Source of the DNA: Progne subis subis
Lineage: Eukaryota; Chordata; Aves; Passeriformes; Hirundinidae
DNA length: 64,000 nt
Assembly: GCA_022316685.1 (NCBI GenBank)
Contig: JAKJHU010000031.1
Span: 124,001-188,000 of the forward strand
Reading direction: 5' to 3'
Made by a program: the position numbers and the translations under genes. Under the pieces are notes generated by a model, which ran no database searches, was not told the DNA's origin, and saw nothing but the letters and a program-made list of their open reading frames with translations. This document shows, piece after piece, positions 49,051-61,400 of this stretch (its first letter is position 1; every line of letters begins with the position of its first letter).

Positions 49051-51385
49051 GTGCACATCCAGGCACATTGGGTGAAATGTAAAGGACAGATTCTGCTGCT
49101 TCTTCCGATTCCTTTCCCTTCAGCACAAGGGAGAACATTGTACTCATGCATTAAGGAATTTAGGGTATAAAATATAAGATAATTCAGAACTTGAAGGACT
49201 AGACTAGATCTGTTCCGATTGCCTGAGGCAGTGATAACACCTGCAATGCCCCAGGATCAAAGAAGCTGGCACAGGAGGTGAGTGGTGAGACCCTGAGTCC
49301 AAGCCCTGCTGTGGGTTTGGGGATGCACTTGAGTACTGTGGACAGCCTTTGTCTTTGGGCTGATGTGGAATATAATAGGAGTTACAGAGAAGACTGAAGT
49401 AGTGGAGGAGATGGGAGAACTGCCTTAGGAGGAGACAATGAAAAAGCCGGGATTCTTAGCAGGGATAGGAGAAGGCTTGAAGAGGATGTAATCATGAAGG
49501 TTTTAGGCAAGGTGACTTGATAACTGCACCCCACAGCACGCTCACTGAAACTAGCAGGATACCAATTTAAACCAGGTAGAAGGTGGCAGGGATTTGCACA
49601 GAGGCAGGACATGTCCTAAACATGCTGCCAGGAGATCGTGGACTCTGACAGTGTCAGCAGGGCTGGTGTAAAAGCGGGTGTTATTGAGGCTGTCCTTCAA
49701 CCCACAGCACTACCCTACTGCTCAGAGCTCGGCAAACAACTGTCCTTGTTTCCCAGTGTAAGATATTCAAGTAAAAGCTGTAAAATTCCTGAGGCTACTT
49801 TGCATGTGGGATGTTTGGCATGATCAGCGTGGGGCGTCACTTAAAACCTGATTCATCCAGATCCCCCTGGAATGACATGTTTAATATGAATTATCTTTTA
49901 TCCTCCAGCAATTTTCTGACTGCTCCTCTCTATAGATCTGTGAGATACAGAAAATATTATATATCCCCTTTCATGCAGCCAGTGTGGAAATTAAACATCT
50001 TACCTCCTCAAGAGACAGATTTTCTCCCGAGCAAGAGCCCAGGCTGGTTTGTCCCTTCTGGTTCAGAGCCACAGCCGTGGTCACAGCCCCTTGGGGACAC
50101 ATGCTGTTTGTGCCCCACAGCCCAGGTAGCCCAGTGCAGCTGTCTTCCACCTCTCTTTCCTGCCAGGAAAAAGCAAGAAAGAGATAAATCATACCAGGGA
50201 GGCTCCAGTGCAGTCCTTGCATCATGAGATGCCTGAATCTTCTTGCAAAAGTGAAGGCCCCATATATATATAAATGTGTATAGATGAGGCATAAGCAAAG
50301 GGATCTCATCCACATCTCTGTTTTTCCTTCCAACCCCACCCTGCCTCAACACCACCTCATTAGTCCTGCAGAGGTTTCCCTCTCTGAGGTGTTGTGGTTT
50401 AATCCCAGCCAGCATCAAGGCCCTCGCAGCCATTTGCTCATTCCCCCACCAGCAGGATCAAGGGGAGGATCAGAAGGGTACAAGCCAGGAAACTCATGGG
50501 TGGAGAAAAAGACAGCTCAATAGGGAAAGCAAAAAGTGCTCAAACAAGCAAAGCAAAACAAGGACTTAATTCAGTGCTGCCTGTGGGCTGGCAGGTGTTC
50601 AGCCATCCCAGAAGAGCAGGGCCTCATCACACATAATGGTGACTTGGGAAGACAAGCACCATCACTCCAAATGTCATCCTTTTCCTCCTTCTTCTCACAA
50701 TTTTATATATTGAACGTGGTGTCATACTGTCTGGAATATCCCTTTGGTCAGTTTGTGTCATCTGTCCTGGCCGGTCTCCCCAGCTTCTCCCCTATCCCCA
50801 TCCTCCACTTCACCGTGCCGTACAAAAAGCAGAAAAGGCCTTGGCTCTGTGTAAGTCCTGCTCAGCAATAACAAAAACATCTCTGTATTTTCAGCACTAC
50901 ATACAACTCAAATCCCAAACACAGCCCCAGGCCCGCCACTCTGAGGAGAGTTAACTCTACCCCAGCCCATCCCAGCAGGATTTGCTGCCCCAAGCCCTGA
51001 GCCTCAGGGGAGCTCTGTGCTCCAAGGACCCAGCAGAGAAGGCAGCCCTGTGGCTGGGGAGTCTCTCAGCCTGCCGCAGCCACGCACAGACACATCCCTG
51101 AGCAGGACCAAGGCTGTTGGCCGAGCAATGCCTGGCTCTGAGTCTGGAGCGGGACCATCGGCCTCTCCACAAAGCTCAGCCGGCAGGCACACGTGGCCGC
51201 GGTGTGTGACGAGTGCCTGTGGGTCTCTCTGCGTGTGCCCACTCCTCGTCCTTGCCTCTCCAAGTACATATGCTTGCAAGCACACGTGTGAGCCTGCGTG
51301 TCCAGGCTCCTGACCCCATTTCTCCGGGAAGAAGCCACTCAAGGGCTCTTTCCCAGTAACAATTCCAATAAAGAAACCTGCGCAA
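49051..51385. other. Unique sequence, nothing recognised
   Basis: Frames of 110-141 codons between 49.8 and 51.3 kb overlap on both strands without a domain. At 51.0-51.3 kb the DNA is GC-richer with several CpGs. No named repeat is seen. Confidence 0.42.
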
Positions 51386-51389
51386 ATGG

Positions 51390-51740
51390 TGCGTAAAGGT
51401 TTTATGAATCAAGCCCTTAATCAGGGCGTCGGGTTTCCGAGCACATCCTTCAGGCCTTACAGGCCTTTAATGCATTCATCACATTAGGAGTTAATTTACA
51501 ACACGCGGTTTGAGGCGAGCTCTCGGCCCTTCGGTGAGGATCCGCCTGAAGTGTGAGCCGTGCATTAACAACCCAAATGTATTCCACTCTCAGGAAAAAA
51601 AAAAAAAATTACCCCGGATATTTTTGCCCTTCCAGGGAGACTCTGGGCTGTGGAACAAGATAGCAATGGTGTGACAGGACCACCACCGTGTTCATGAATT
51701 TTAAGATGCCTGCGAGAAATTATCTATTTTTCTGGACCCT
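51390..51740. promoter_or_regulatory. CpG-retaining conserved-element candidate
   Basis: Ten CpG dinucleotides fall between 51427 and 51560, far more than the CpG-depleted surroundings. AT cores are interleaved (ggcctttaatgcattc, 'ggagttaatttacaacac, gtgcattaacaac). Two AGGCCT palindromes sit 3 bp apart at 51452-51457 and 51461-51466. A 13-A run and further AT-rich sequence follow. The local mix of unmutated CpGs and homeodomain cores suggests an unmethylated, constrained regulatory element. There is no coding frame. Confidence 0.38.
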
Positions 51741-52278
51741 TGCTGGGCTCAATCAGTTCCTCCGTGGTTGGTGAGAATTAAAGAACCAATATGATGCGAG
51801 GAGGATATTTTAGACACTGCTTGACACCAAGACTCTTGTCTCACTGGCTTTGGCCTCTTCCCTACCTCCCAGGACATGTCCCTTCTTTCTCTTTCCTCCA
51901 AAAGGATCAGCACGTTTAATGTGCTCCCAGTTTCCAAGAAATGGGCTTTCATCTCTGAAGGCTGTGTATTTCTCTGCAGAAATTACAATTATGTTAGAAG
52001 AAGAGAAATCCATTGCCTAATACTCTCTGCCAATGCAGGATGCTGGGAAGGTTTGGGGCTGGACCACGGAGCACTGTGGTCCATGAAGTGTGGATATCAA
52101 TAAAGCACATTTTCCTCTCCTTCTCATTTTTCTTCTTCTCTCTGTTTCCTAAGCAGATGACCAATTTCAGACTATTTTTTGCATTTGAGACAGTGCTATT
52201 CTGGAACCAAACCACAAATCTGCTGGTGAAATAAAAAGGCCATGCAAAGGCTTTGTCAAGCATCATGCTTCCTGGGGA
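51741..52278. other. Unique sequence, nothing recognised
   Basis: No gene or repeat is visible. An isolated AATAAA at 52099 has no transcript evidence. Confidence 0.4.
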
Positions 52279-52311
52279 GATCTTGCAGAGCTTTGCAAAG
52301 CTCTGCAGATC
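52279..52311. repeat. 24-bp perfect palindrome inside GATC words
   Basis: The half tgcagagctttg (52284-52295) is followed directly by its exact reverse complement (52296-52307), giving 24 bp with no spacer. GATC lies on both sides (52279-52282 and 52308-52311), extending the symmetry with a one-base offset. It could bind a dimeric factor, form a small cruciform, or be a chance or slippage product. Confidence 0.85.
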
Positions 52312-53495
52312 CAGAAGGTCACAATAGTAACGGTGTACTGTTGTCCCCCATGCTCTCCTTTGTCTTCTTTCTCATAGAAACTGATCAAAAACTGAGACAC
52401 GGGGGGCATGAAGGGAGATTATGAAGCCACACTGCTGGCACTGGGACACTTTCCACCCTCCTCAAACCCACTGCACCAGCACTGCTGCAAGGCACAGCTC
52501 CCTCTCACGTCCCACTGCAGGTGTGGGTTCCAATGTGTTCCATAAAGTCATATGTGGAGAAGGGAGATGATAATCAGCTGTGCCCCTAACAGAGATGGCC
52601 AAAAAAGATTTACAGTTTTGGATGAAAAAAAGGCTATTTTGATTTAAATGAAAACCTTTTAAAAAAACATATCAATTTCAGCACAATATTGTCTACGGAA
52701 AAGATGCTCAAATTATCCTGTATTCATGTGGATGATTTTCGTTTTTCATCTGTTTTGATTCAAAAACAAATCCGCAGTTTATAATGTGTATACCTCTCAT
52801 ATAGCTTTAAAGGTCAAACCTAAAAGCAGCTTGAATTCACTAAAACTAGACATTGTAATTAAAACAGTTTTTACAAGCTGAGAACATTGGGAGAGTTTAA
52901 AACTTCCTGATTTTCTACTACAGAATGGGGGAAAGAAAAGAGACGGATTTGTGGAATTTTAATGAAAAAAAATATGGGGTTCCCACACTGCTCTTCTATT
53001 GATGGATTGGCACGATGGAAAAAGGAAAACAGAGTTCACATCTTCCACTTGCATAGTTTGGAGATTTGTGTGCCTCTTATTAAAATAACAAAAGCTTTAT
53101 TTTTCTGTCACAGGGTTCTTTCGTTTTGTCCCATTCAAATTGTTTCACTTTTCTACAAGGTAAATAGAGCACACCCATTAGGCTTTGCCTGGACCCTGCT
53201 TAGTAGCAGCATCCTTCCATCAGAGTGTTTTCCTCTTCCTTGTGCCTGACTTAATTCTAAACAGCCAGAAGATGCCATTGCTTCTGTTAGTTGAAATTTG
53301 CCTGATCCTCCAGTGTAAAACCTCCACATTTCTTGGTATGTCTCCAGACTCTGCTCATTTCCCCTGTTGTGTTTCCCTCAGTGCTCCTTGCTCAGCAGAA
53401 AGACTCTGCCTGCGAGCACCTTCCCAACATTTCAAAGCCTGGCCACAGCTGAGGTTGTTTGTCCTCTCTGTTGCTCAAGGATCTCGGTCAGGGTA
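52312..53495. other. AT-rich unique sequence, nothing recognised
   Basis: From about 52.55 to 53.17 kb the DNA is strongly AT-rich with A-runs but no clear repeat unit or exon. Confidence 0.42.
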
Positions 53496-53501
53496 ATGCC
53501 A

Positions 53502-53548
53502 CCACCCAGCTTTCCCTGGGTTTGTAATGGATGAGGAAAGCTGGGTGG
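53502..53548. repeat. 14-bp perfect inverted repeat, 19-nt loop
   Basis: ccacccagctttcc at 53502-53515 pairs exactly with ggaaagctgggtgg at 53535-53548. The 19-base spacer would form a hairpin loop. The stem is too short for a typical microRNA precursor. Confidence 0.85.
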
Positions 53549-54735
53549 CGTTTTTGGGAAAGCTTCAATTTCCCAGCCCAGGCAAATACTCCATTGACTC
53601 TTCCAAGAGAGCAGAGCGAAGTTCTCTGCTGCACAACAGGCAGACAAATAATCCTCATGCAATTTATCTCAAATCTCTTGATCCAGTCTTTGAATCTGGG
53701 AGCTTATATCATGTGAATACGTATGAAAGCCTATTAGCTCCTTTGATCATATTAACCTGCTGCTGTTCACAATTAGTTTGAAGTCTTTGTCTGAAAAGCT
53801 CCACATTAGTGTAAGGAGAGACGCAGGGGAGGAATCCAGCCTGTCAGGAGAAAATTACTTTTGAGAAGGAGAAAATTTTATACAGTTATGCTATTCAAAC
53901 GTAATTCATGATAGTCTAACATAAAAACCAAATCCAGCTGTGGCACAAAGAGCTCCAGGATGCTACTGAACCCTCTGTGAGGCTTGTCCTGGGGCAGACA
54001 CAGTCTCTGGCTGTGTAATGGGGTGACAAATGATGACAACATGGAAAGGTCAAGGTATGGACATCAAGGAATTTATGATCTAAACAAACAAATATTTTGG
54101 GGAAAAACCCCATAATGTTGTCCCTATTTTAAGGTCTTACCAGGGGCTAGTCCAAATGAAATGCTGAGTTTTCAGCCCTGTATCTTGTCTTATTCATGGG
54201 ATGATCCCTCCCTTTCTGGAGAGACTCAATTTGTGTTCTTTGCAAATATGTTGATCAGGTCAGGGGAGAGAGGATTTATGTAGTTCAATTTCACCTTGGT
54301 TGTTAATTATATCAATTTCATTGCCTGGAATACCCTTGTCTGGAAGGGATGGGCATCCTGTTTCCTCCAAACATTGCCTGACAATATTCTTGGAATTAGC
54401 TACTGGAGAATCACACTATCCTTGTGAGATATGAGCTTGAACCCATCCCTTCTGTCCCATTCACCTGACAATTTTTGATTTTTAGCCCCTCCAATTAGGT
54501 GAAAGGATCAAGAATCAATGATAGCATTGTTTTGCCTATAGAAGGAATGGAAATTAGTGCTTCTGATCTCCGATTTCTGCCTTCATCTGCCACTGTTTGA
54601 GGTGGTTGGAGCTGCAGCCTCCCAAAGGAAATGTACAAAGCAACCACTTCTCCATTTGTGCAATAGCAGCGATGTCTCTTGTCTGCAAAGATGATATAAG
54701 TGGTAAAACACTCCATCTGAGCCAGGCTCAGCCAG
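53549..54735. other. Unique sequence with a faint SINE-like patch
   Basis: At 54005-54090 the words ctgtgtaatggggtgac and 'caaggaatttatgatctaaac' faintly recall MIR-type elements but their order is not convincing. No gene is recognised. Confidence 0.35.
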
Positions 54736-54739
54736 GTTT

Positions 54740-54905
54740 CCAGTTTAATTAAATGTGAGGATCTGTTGTAGGGGGAAGGGAAGAAATCTAACCCTGTTCA
54801 ATGAGAGTATTCCCGAGGGAGCTGGTTAAAATAATCCACGAGTCTAATTAACCATGTTATTTTCTTGCTGTTTCTGTGTACCCTGCATGGTATCAAATGT
54901 TTATA
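54740..54905. promoter_or_regulatory. TAAT-rich enhancer candidate
   Basis: The block contains 'ccagtttaattaaatgtg', gctggttaaaataatcc and gagtctaattaaccatg, with CpGs in attcccgagg and tccacgag. It is inferred from composition. Confidence 0.25.
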
Positions 54906-57900
54906 GTGGCTATACTCCAATCATCAGCAAAAGGAAACAAAGAGCATGATGCTGGAAGAAAGTTCACTCTACCTCTTCTTAATCTGTGCAAGATTCTGGG
55001 AGATCAGCATCTCTACACAGCTCCTTAGGTCTGTCAGTGCTAACAAAATACAGTGCTTCTCCCTGTTTCATGTGTCTGGCAGTGCTCACAAGCTCTGCTA
55101 TTCCCTGGATAAACCTACCCCACACTGCTCCTTGCTCTGCAACTCACCCTGCTGCCAACCCTAGCTGACAGCCAGTCCACACAATTAGACTTAAGTGTGT
55201 TGTTTTTCAAGAGGGAGTTGCAGGCAGATGAGAGCTGCACATGCCTCATGCTCTGTATTTGCACATGTCCTGATTTAGCCCTTGCTGAGGTTAAAGTAGA
55301 GTGGCAAAGAGGCTCTTATGGCCACTCTGAAGGACCCTGGTGGCAAAGGGACTTGAGTCTTGACCCTGCCTCACTGAGATATCAATGAATAGTGTGTGGC
55401 AGAAGTGCACCAAGGTGGTAAGAGGAGAAGAAATCCACTTGTAAAACTATAAGGAGTTTGAGGAATCTTCACCTGAATGTGATAACCTGGTTTGTATCAG
55501 ATAACAAAGTGTTGTCTTCAAAACTCCAGCTAAATATTTTGGTAAAGAGAGCAAAACCTTCAGCAGTGGGAGGAACTGTGCATACAGGACATCAGTTACT
55601 TGGTACGTGGCACTTTCAGAGGATGTGGGACCTCATCGTTGGCAGAAAAGGTGAACTTCACAAATTAAATCCATTTTCAGAACCTGTTGTTGCCCTTCTA
55701 GCCACAAACAGAGTGTCACACTGGGAGCGAGCAGCAGCAGGGTGAGAGGGGATTGCTCCTGTTCCTACAGGAGATGGCTCCCAGTTGCCCACACTCCCAG
55801 CAAAAGCAGAGCCACCTCAGGTGGGCTGTGGAAAAGCTGTGTTCCTTGGACAGTTTGATAGGGCGTGATATTGGGAATAATAGCAACCTCTGAGCTTTGG
55901 CATGCTTCTCTCCTAACTGAGCCGAGTGACACGTGCTTTTTTGGCACTGTGAGGGACTGTTTGCTAAATGACACAGCAGCCAGGCATTCCCAGACTTGTG
56001 ATAATTTGGGGAATTGTAAAGAGATAAATTGTTTACTAGCTGGATAGAGAAAGGAGAGGAACCAGGAATGCAAACACTTGAAGTATCTGTTCTCTGCTCC
56101 CCTGCTAGTAATGATACTGTGAGAAATGATAGTTCAGGAGCAGCCCTTTACCTGACAGAGATGATTTTCCAATTAGCCAAACTTCCAGGTCGCCTCCTGT
56201 GAGCTCTGTGGAGAACTCACCAATGCATTATGCAGACCTGCTTGTCATTTCTACCCTTTCAATTCATCTTGCTTGCTGCTCTTCCAAAACTAGGAGAGTC
56301 AGGACCAGGTTCTTACCTGAATATGTTCTATAGTCAAGAAAATGCCAGAGCTCTCCCTTACAACTGTTATGGCAATGAGGAAGAAATGAAGGCAAAGGGA
56401 GCTCTGCTTCTCTCTCTGGGGTTTGTCCTGAGTGCTGGACTCCTGCAAATGCTACTGGATCAATGCCAGTCTCAGGGACCTCTGTAGCAAAAGGATTGGG
56501 CTCAGGGAGAGAACCTGCTGGTCCCCAAGCACCCACTGGTCTCAATCAGCTCCTGCAGCACTACAGAGCACTACACCTGGCTGTCCAGGTGAAACTGAAA
56601 GAAACCCACTGTCTCACAGCAGCAGTTCCTTCCTGATGGATGCAGATTGCTACAGCCTCATGGGTGGATCTTGCTTTGAGCACACCTGGGCTGTGAGTAC
56701 CAACTTATTTAATGCATTTTCTTCCCCAAGTCTGCGTCTCAGAGGCTCTCATGTGGCTTTTCCAATACAGCCTGCAGGACATTCTCTGTCTGCCAAAGTA
56801 CCCTGGCTGGGGGGATTGAGGTCTCCATATAGGCTGTTCTGAATTATAGTTGAAATTGCAGCAGCACCAGAACTTTTCAAGTTTGCAGGTGTTCAACACC
56901 CTGAACACTGATGGGAAACCTTCCTGAAAATATATGGAGTGCTCATTGGATATCTGGGTGGAGCTTTCTGAACTGTGTAGTCCACAAGGTCAAAAGAAAG
57001 GGTCAGATTATTATTTTTACACTTAAGATTTTACAAAAATCCATTGCTTCTCTGTTGTTTGTCTTCCCCTTACCAAAGACCAACACGCAACCAGACTTTC
57101 TACTACCTTTAATCTTCCTGGGACTCAGAAGTGGCCTCCCAGCATGAGGCATGTACCTGTCGCTGAAGTGTTTTGAAGCAAGCTGAGGTTCTCATTATTT
57201 TCTGAGTCTGGCCAGAACTCTGTTGCTTCATGTGAGACTCTTTCTTCTGCTTGTGAGGAGCTGGCAGGAGCCCACCCATTCCCAGCTGGCAGGGAGAGCT
57301 TCTCAATAAGCACCCTGAATTTGTGTGCAGTGCTCGGGGCCCAGCCTTACAGACCAGGACTGTGCTCACACCACTACCAGGCAGCCAGGTAAGGAGAATC
57401 TGGAGAATATGCTGGATATCTGATCCTGGCTAGATCTGTGCCAAAGACAAGCTCACATCCCACAGCAAGATCTCTGTCCCAGGCCTTTTCTGAATGGATA
57501 ATGGGAGGCAAATAAAGATGGGAGAGAGTGGTTGGAAGCATGGAGAGATGTCAGCTATAAGAGCAGAGCTGTCTTGGTAATTCCTTTAGGTATGGAAATT
57601 GTAATTGAACTTTTCTGTTTGTCCCTTGGTGGGTTTTGATTCAAGCCCTGCATGTCACTGATGAAGAGACACTGAATTACAGACACTCAGAAAGTAACAG
57701 GCACAGAGATCTCAGAGAGTATATGATGTCTCTGATGGAGTGTTTGCTGTGGTGGTGTTTAGTCGCATTTCTCTCAATGTCAGAGCCAACAGGGAACCCA
57801 TTGTGAAGAACATCAGCACACAAATACTGTAAATCCCATTGGCTCCTGCAATGGGGCTTGCAGGGATGAGTGTGTGCTCTGGGAAGTCAGAGCTTGGGAA

Positions 57901-58910
57901 AGGTACTGGAAGCCAGGCTGCAGGCTGCTTGTGTGCTGAAGTCCCAGTACTGAAACTTTTGCCTGACTTTCTTGGGCATAATGGCACATTTCCCAGTCAT
58001 GATCCCTCTTTTCCGTGGGCTCCCAGACTTTTCAGCCATGCCAGATATGTCCAATGCTCTCAGATCTGCGCACTGAAGTTTCCCAGAGATGAATTACCAC
58101 GTCTAATTGCTGTGATGGATAACATAGCAATGTATTGAACGGGGCCCTGGAGTAATTCAGGACCTACATTTGCCCCTTTTGTTCAGATGGAAAAATTAAA
58201 TGATTCTTAAAATAATAAATGTGCACCCTGGAGAGAAATACTCAGCTGCTCCCTCAAGAGGTGCTGTGCTGTTGTGTTGAGCAAGGCATAACGAAGGTAA
58301 TTGAAAAGTTATTACTTTGGGGGCAAATTTGTCTTGGCTTCTACTGCCTTGCAAATAGATTTAGTTGTGAAGCAAGCCGTGCACTGCAACGGGGGCACAG
58401 CTGTGCTTCAGGAAACCAGGCCACCAGATCTGGGGCCAAATTCTGCACCTCCCTCTTCTTTGTGTGGTCTTGCTTCCTCTTGCTGGAATCAGCCTTTCCA
58501 TGTCTTCCATGTAATTTTGTCTTCTCTGTGGCTGCAGTTAAATGGTGACTGTGAGAATCTCTGCCTTTAGAGACATTAAAAACTCAGCACGGCGAGACCA
58601 GAGCAACACAATCTAACTTTAAAGCTGGACCCTTTGTGCAGGGGGGAGGATCAGAGACCTCCAGAGGTCCCATCCTCCTCAGCTGTGCTGCTGCTTTTGT
58701 GCTGGTTTGAAAAGAGGAATGAAACCTTGCTAGTTCTGCAGAGGCAAGGAAGCTGTGGGAGGTGCACTCTGCCCCATCAGAGAGCTGTGTCCCAGACTAA
58801 GGTACAGCTGATAAATACTTTGTTGGTTGTGCTAAATATCTTGAAGGGGTTTTTGTGTCTCTTAGATGAGGCAATGACAGTGACTTTGTCCCTTGCAGCT
58901 CAGAGAGGGG
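54906..58910. other. Unique sequence, nothing recognised
   Basis: Frames up to 136 codons (56432-56842) show no domain. Around 58175-58200 a weak MIR-like word (ttcagatggaaaaattaaatg) is present but not called. No exon pair is convincing. Confidence 0.42.
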
Positions 58911-58915
58911 TGGGA

Positions 58916-58947
58916 CAATGCACCTTCACCTATGAGAAGGTGCATTG
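58916..58947. repeat. 12-bp perfect inverted repeat, 8-nt loop
   Basis: caatgcaccttc (58916-58927) pairs exactly with gaaggtgcattg (58936-58947) across acctatga. It is a compact hairpin in otherwise plain sequence. Confidence 0.85.
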
Positions 58948-59099
58948 ATTCCTTGAGAAGTTTTCAGTGATGGTGCAGGAGTGGTTGTGTGAGGACCCAG
59001 GGTGCAACTGGTCATCCCTGTCCTGCACACCCTGAAGAGAGGAAAGCTAGAGAAAAACAAAAGGGAAAATTTGCTCCTTAGTGTCAGCCTGGCTGCAAG

Positions 59100-59570
59100 G
59101 AATTGCAAAGAAACATTTTAAAAAAACCAGGTTTTGGGTTTTCTTTTTAAATTTGTTTGGTTTTTACATCTTCTTTTAAAAAATTAATTCAAGTGAAATT
59201 ACAATTTTGACATGTCAGTTTTCTGTTTTTAAAAAAGCTCTCAAATAATTAGCTTTAAAAAAGCTCTCAAAGTAAACAGTGTTTTATGCTTTATTACCTG
59301 ATGTGTGCTATGACTCCATTAAAGCCCTGTTGCACTTCTGCCATTTTTCTGTATTTCAAAATACTTTAAAGATAGGACTCAAGTCATCAACGTTAATTGC
59401 CAACCAAACAGAAACGAACCTTTTAAAAGCGAAATAATTTTATAGCTCTTAATTTGATTAAGTAGCAAAGCATGTTGTTTCCTTTTTAGGTGGACAGTAT
59501 AAACATAAGTAAAGTTAATATTTATTACTCCTAATGCACATGCCAGGTAATTGCAGTGCCCACCACAGCA
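59100..59570. promoter_or_regulatory. AT-rich block, possible conserved element
   Basis: This strongly AT-rich, mostly unique stretch has gcgaaataattttatagc, cttaatttgattaag and gttaatatttattac cores near its right end. It also holds the 18-bp direct repeat at 59228-59271. The call is by composition only. Confidence 0.2.
59228..59271. repeat. 18-bp direct repeat, 26-bp period
   Basis: tttaaaaaagctctcaaa occurs at 59228-59245 and again exactly at 59254-59271, separated by 8 bp. It is a local duplication. Confidence 0.8.
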
Positions 59571-59953
59571 GTGAGAGCTGTGTGACTCCTGCTCTCTCGC
59601 TGTGTGTTTGCACACCCTTGGGGTAAACAGGAAGGAGAGCAAGGTTTGGTGCTAATGAGATGAAATTCTCTTTCCAAGGGCCCCTGATTTTAATCATGTG
59701 CTCAGGGCTAGGGGTGCAGGTAGGGAATTGTGTTTGGTGACCATGGCCAGAATCCAGGAGTAGGTGAGCAGCTCTGGGAGAAGCTGCGACTTACCCACGC
59801 AGAGGTACAAGTGTCACCCACACACACAGAGTCACACATCTACTCTCCTGCATGGTAGCCATTTCCCACACAGAAACCACTTTCCATACTTCCAAATTTG
59901 CTTCTTTCATGTGTTTTATTTTTTTTATTAAATTCTTGTCCCTTTTCTTTCAG

Positions 59954-59991
59954 TCCTGAAGCAAATCCAGCTGAAGTGTGAAACATCCTAA
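59954..59991 (+). other. Possible terminal coding exon start
   Basis: A long pyrimidine tract (about 59918-59950) ends in tttctttcag. In one phase the sequence after it reads LKQIQLKCETS then stop (59989-59991). The acceptor is strong, but no upstream exon is known, and the short peptide is not recognised. It may be a non-coding exon or a chance site. Confidence 0.12.
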
Positions 59992-60885
59992 CACTGTGAG
60001 AAGAACCAGCTCTGCGCTGTCACCAACACGAGGTGGGGGACATTGCTGGAAGCTGAGTCTTGAGTTCAGGAACTTTTGGGTCAGTTTCTGGCTTGCTGTG
60101 ACTCCCCCTGTGCAGAGGAGGTCACAGGGACAGAGCGAAGGCAGGCTCAGGGCAGAGCTGCGCTTGCTGGCTGGCAGCAGCAGGGGTTGCAGACCAGCAG
60201 AGCTTTAGCAGGCACTGGAGAATTGTCTCTCCTTGGCGGCGAGTTTGAACCCATCTCAGGGCAGCCATGTCTGAAAGGATTTTCCTCCAACAGTTTTACT
60301 TGCCACGTGTCTGTAATTCTGCTCACCACCACTGCAGTGAGCTCCTCAGCATCTTGTCTGGCAGACACAGGGCTTTCTGTAGGAAAGATGCGCTGACAGG
60401 GGAGATGGAGATCCACATGTGGAGAAAGGCCATGACAGTTGCCCAGACAGATCAGACCCATCGTGTTCCTAAATCAGAGCCATCCCAGGGGCAGAGAGAT
60501 TTCCTTTCTCTGACTTTCCCGTGCCTGAGGTGAGCCCACTGTAACCACATGGGCTTCACGTGGCAAGCTGAGCGTTGCCCTCATCACGCCGTGGCTGTTT
60601 GAATCCCTAGCCTGGCTGGGACCTGCCAAGCCAAGGCAGGATTGGTCCCACAGCCCTGCAGATGGGGCCAGTTGGTATGAAACCTGTGGCCTCTGGATCA
60701 GTGCTGGCTCAGATTAACACAGGCTATTTCCAAAGCCATTTGTGCTGGGCAGGAGCAGATGTAGAAATTTTCTATCCTCCTCTCAAATGACTTGGTTGAG
60801 AAGAAAAGCACCCCGGAGCATCAGAGGTCTAACATTTGATTTCCCCATCAAGCCTGCTCAGCATCTTGCAGGATTTGCCCTCCTG
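59992..60885. other. Unique sequence, nothing recognised
   Basis: Overlapping frames of 76-106 codons in both directions and no named repeat. Confidence 0.4.
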
Positions 60886-60889
60886 CATC

Positions 60890-61400
60890 CTGCCTTTTAA
60901 TTGCTGACTGATTGTAATATAGGATTTTATTTTCCCTATAATGACTCTTGGGGCCCCCAGATGTTCTCCTCAAGTGTGGTTGCGTCAGCACTAGAGATTG
61001 AATGACTGATACCAGCAATTTTTACCGCTTGAAAGAAGAGAAATATGTGAAGGGGATTTAATTTAGCTCCAATATTTTGTCTTCATCTTCAAGACTCTAC
61101 AAGAAAATGACACCAAAAGGTTATTTTACAATGAGAGGAGGGAGAATTAGCCTGAGAGAGGGAGAGATCACCAGGCTGGCTTTCTAATATCAGTTCATTA
61201 CAGAGAACACATTTGCGCAGCCACTTCACTGCTGCTGTTAATTTAAACCTGGGTGATTAAAAGCTGTAATTGCACCATTTTAAATAAATGTCCACTATCC
61301 GGATTATTATATTTTTAATTAGTGTGTCTCTATCGAATGTTTTTATCCCTCTGATTGATTTGTTTATGCTGCATTTATTTATAATTCCTTGATCTCCCTG
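60890..61400. promoter_or_regulatory. AT-rich enhancer candidate
   Basis: Non-repetitive AT-rich sequence. It contains 'gggatttaatttagctcc', ctgttaatttaaacc, gaccattttaaataaatg-type runs, ccggattattatatttttaatt and gatttgtttatgc, a FOX-like core. A few retained CpGs (tttgcgcagcc, tccgg, tatcgaatg) lie among TAAT cores. It is bordered by GC-richer DNA. Confidence 0.3.

Noticed and set aside
54005..54090. Second MIR-like fragment
   Set aside because: Word order does not follow the family and the matches are too short.
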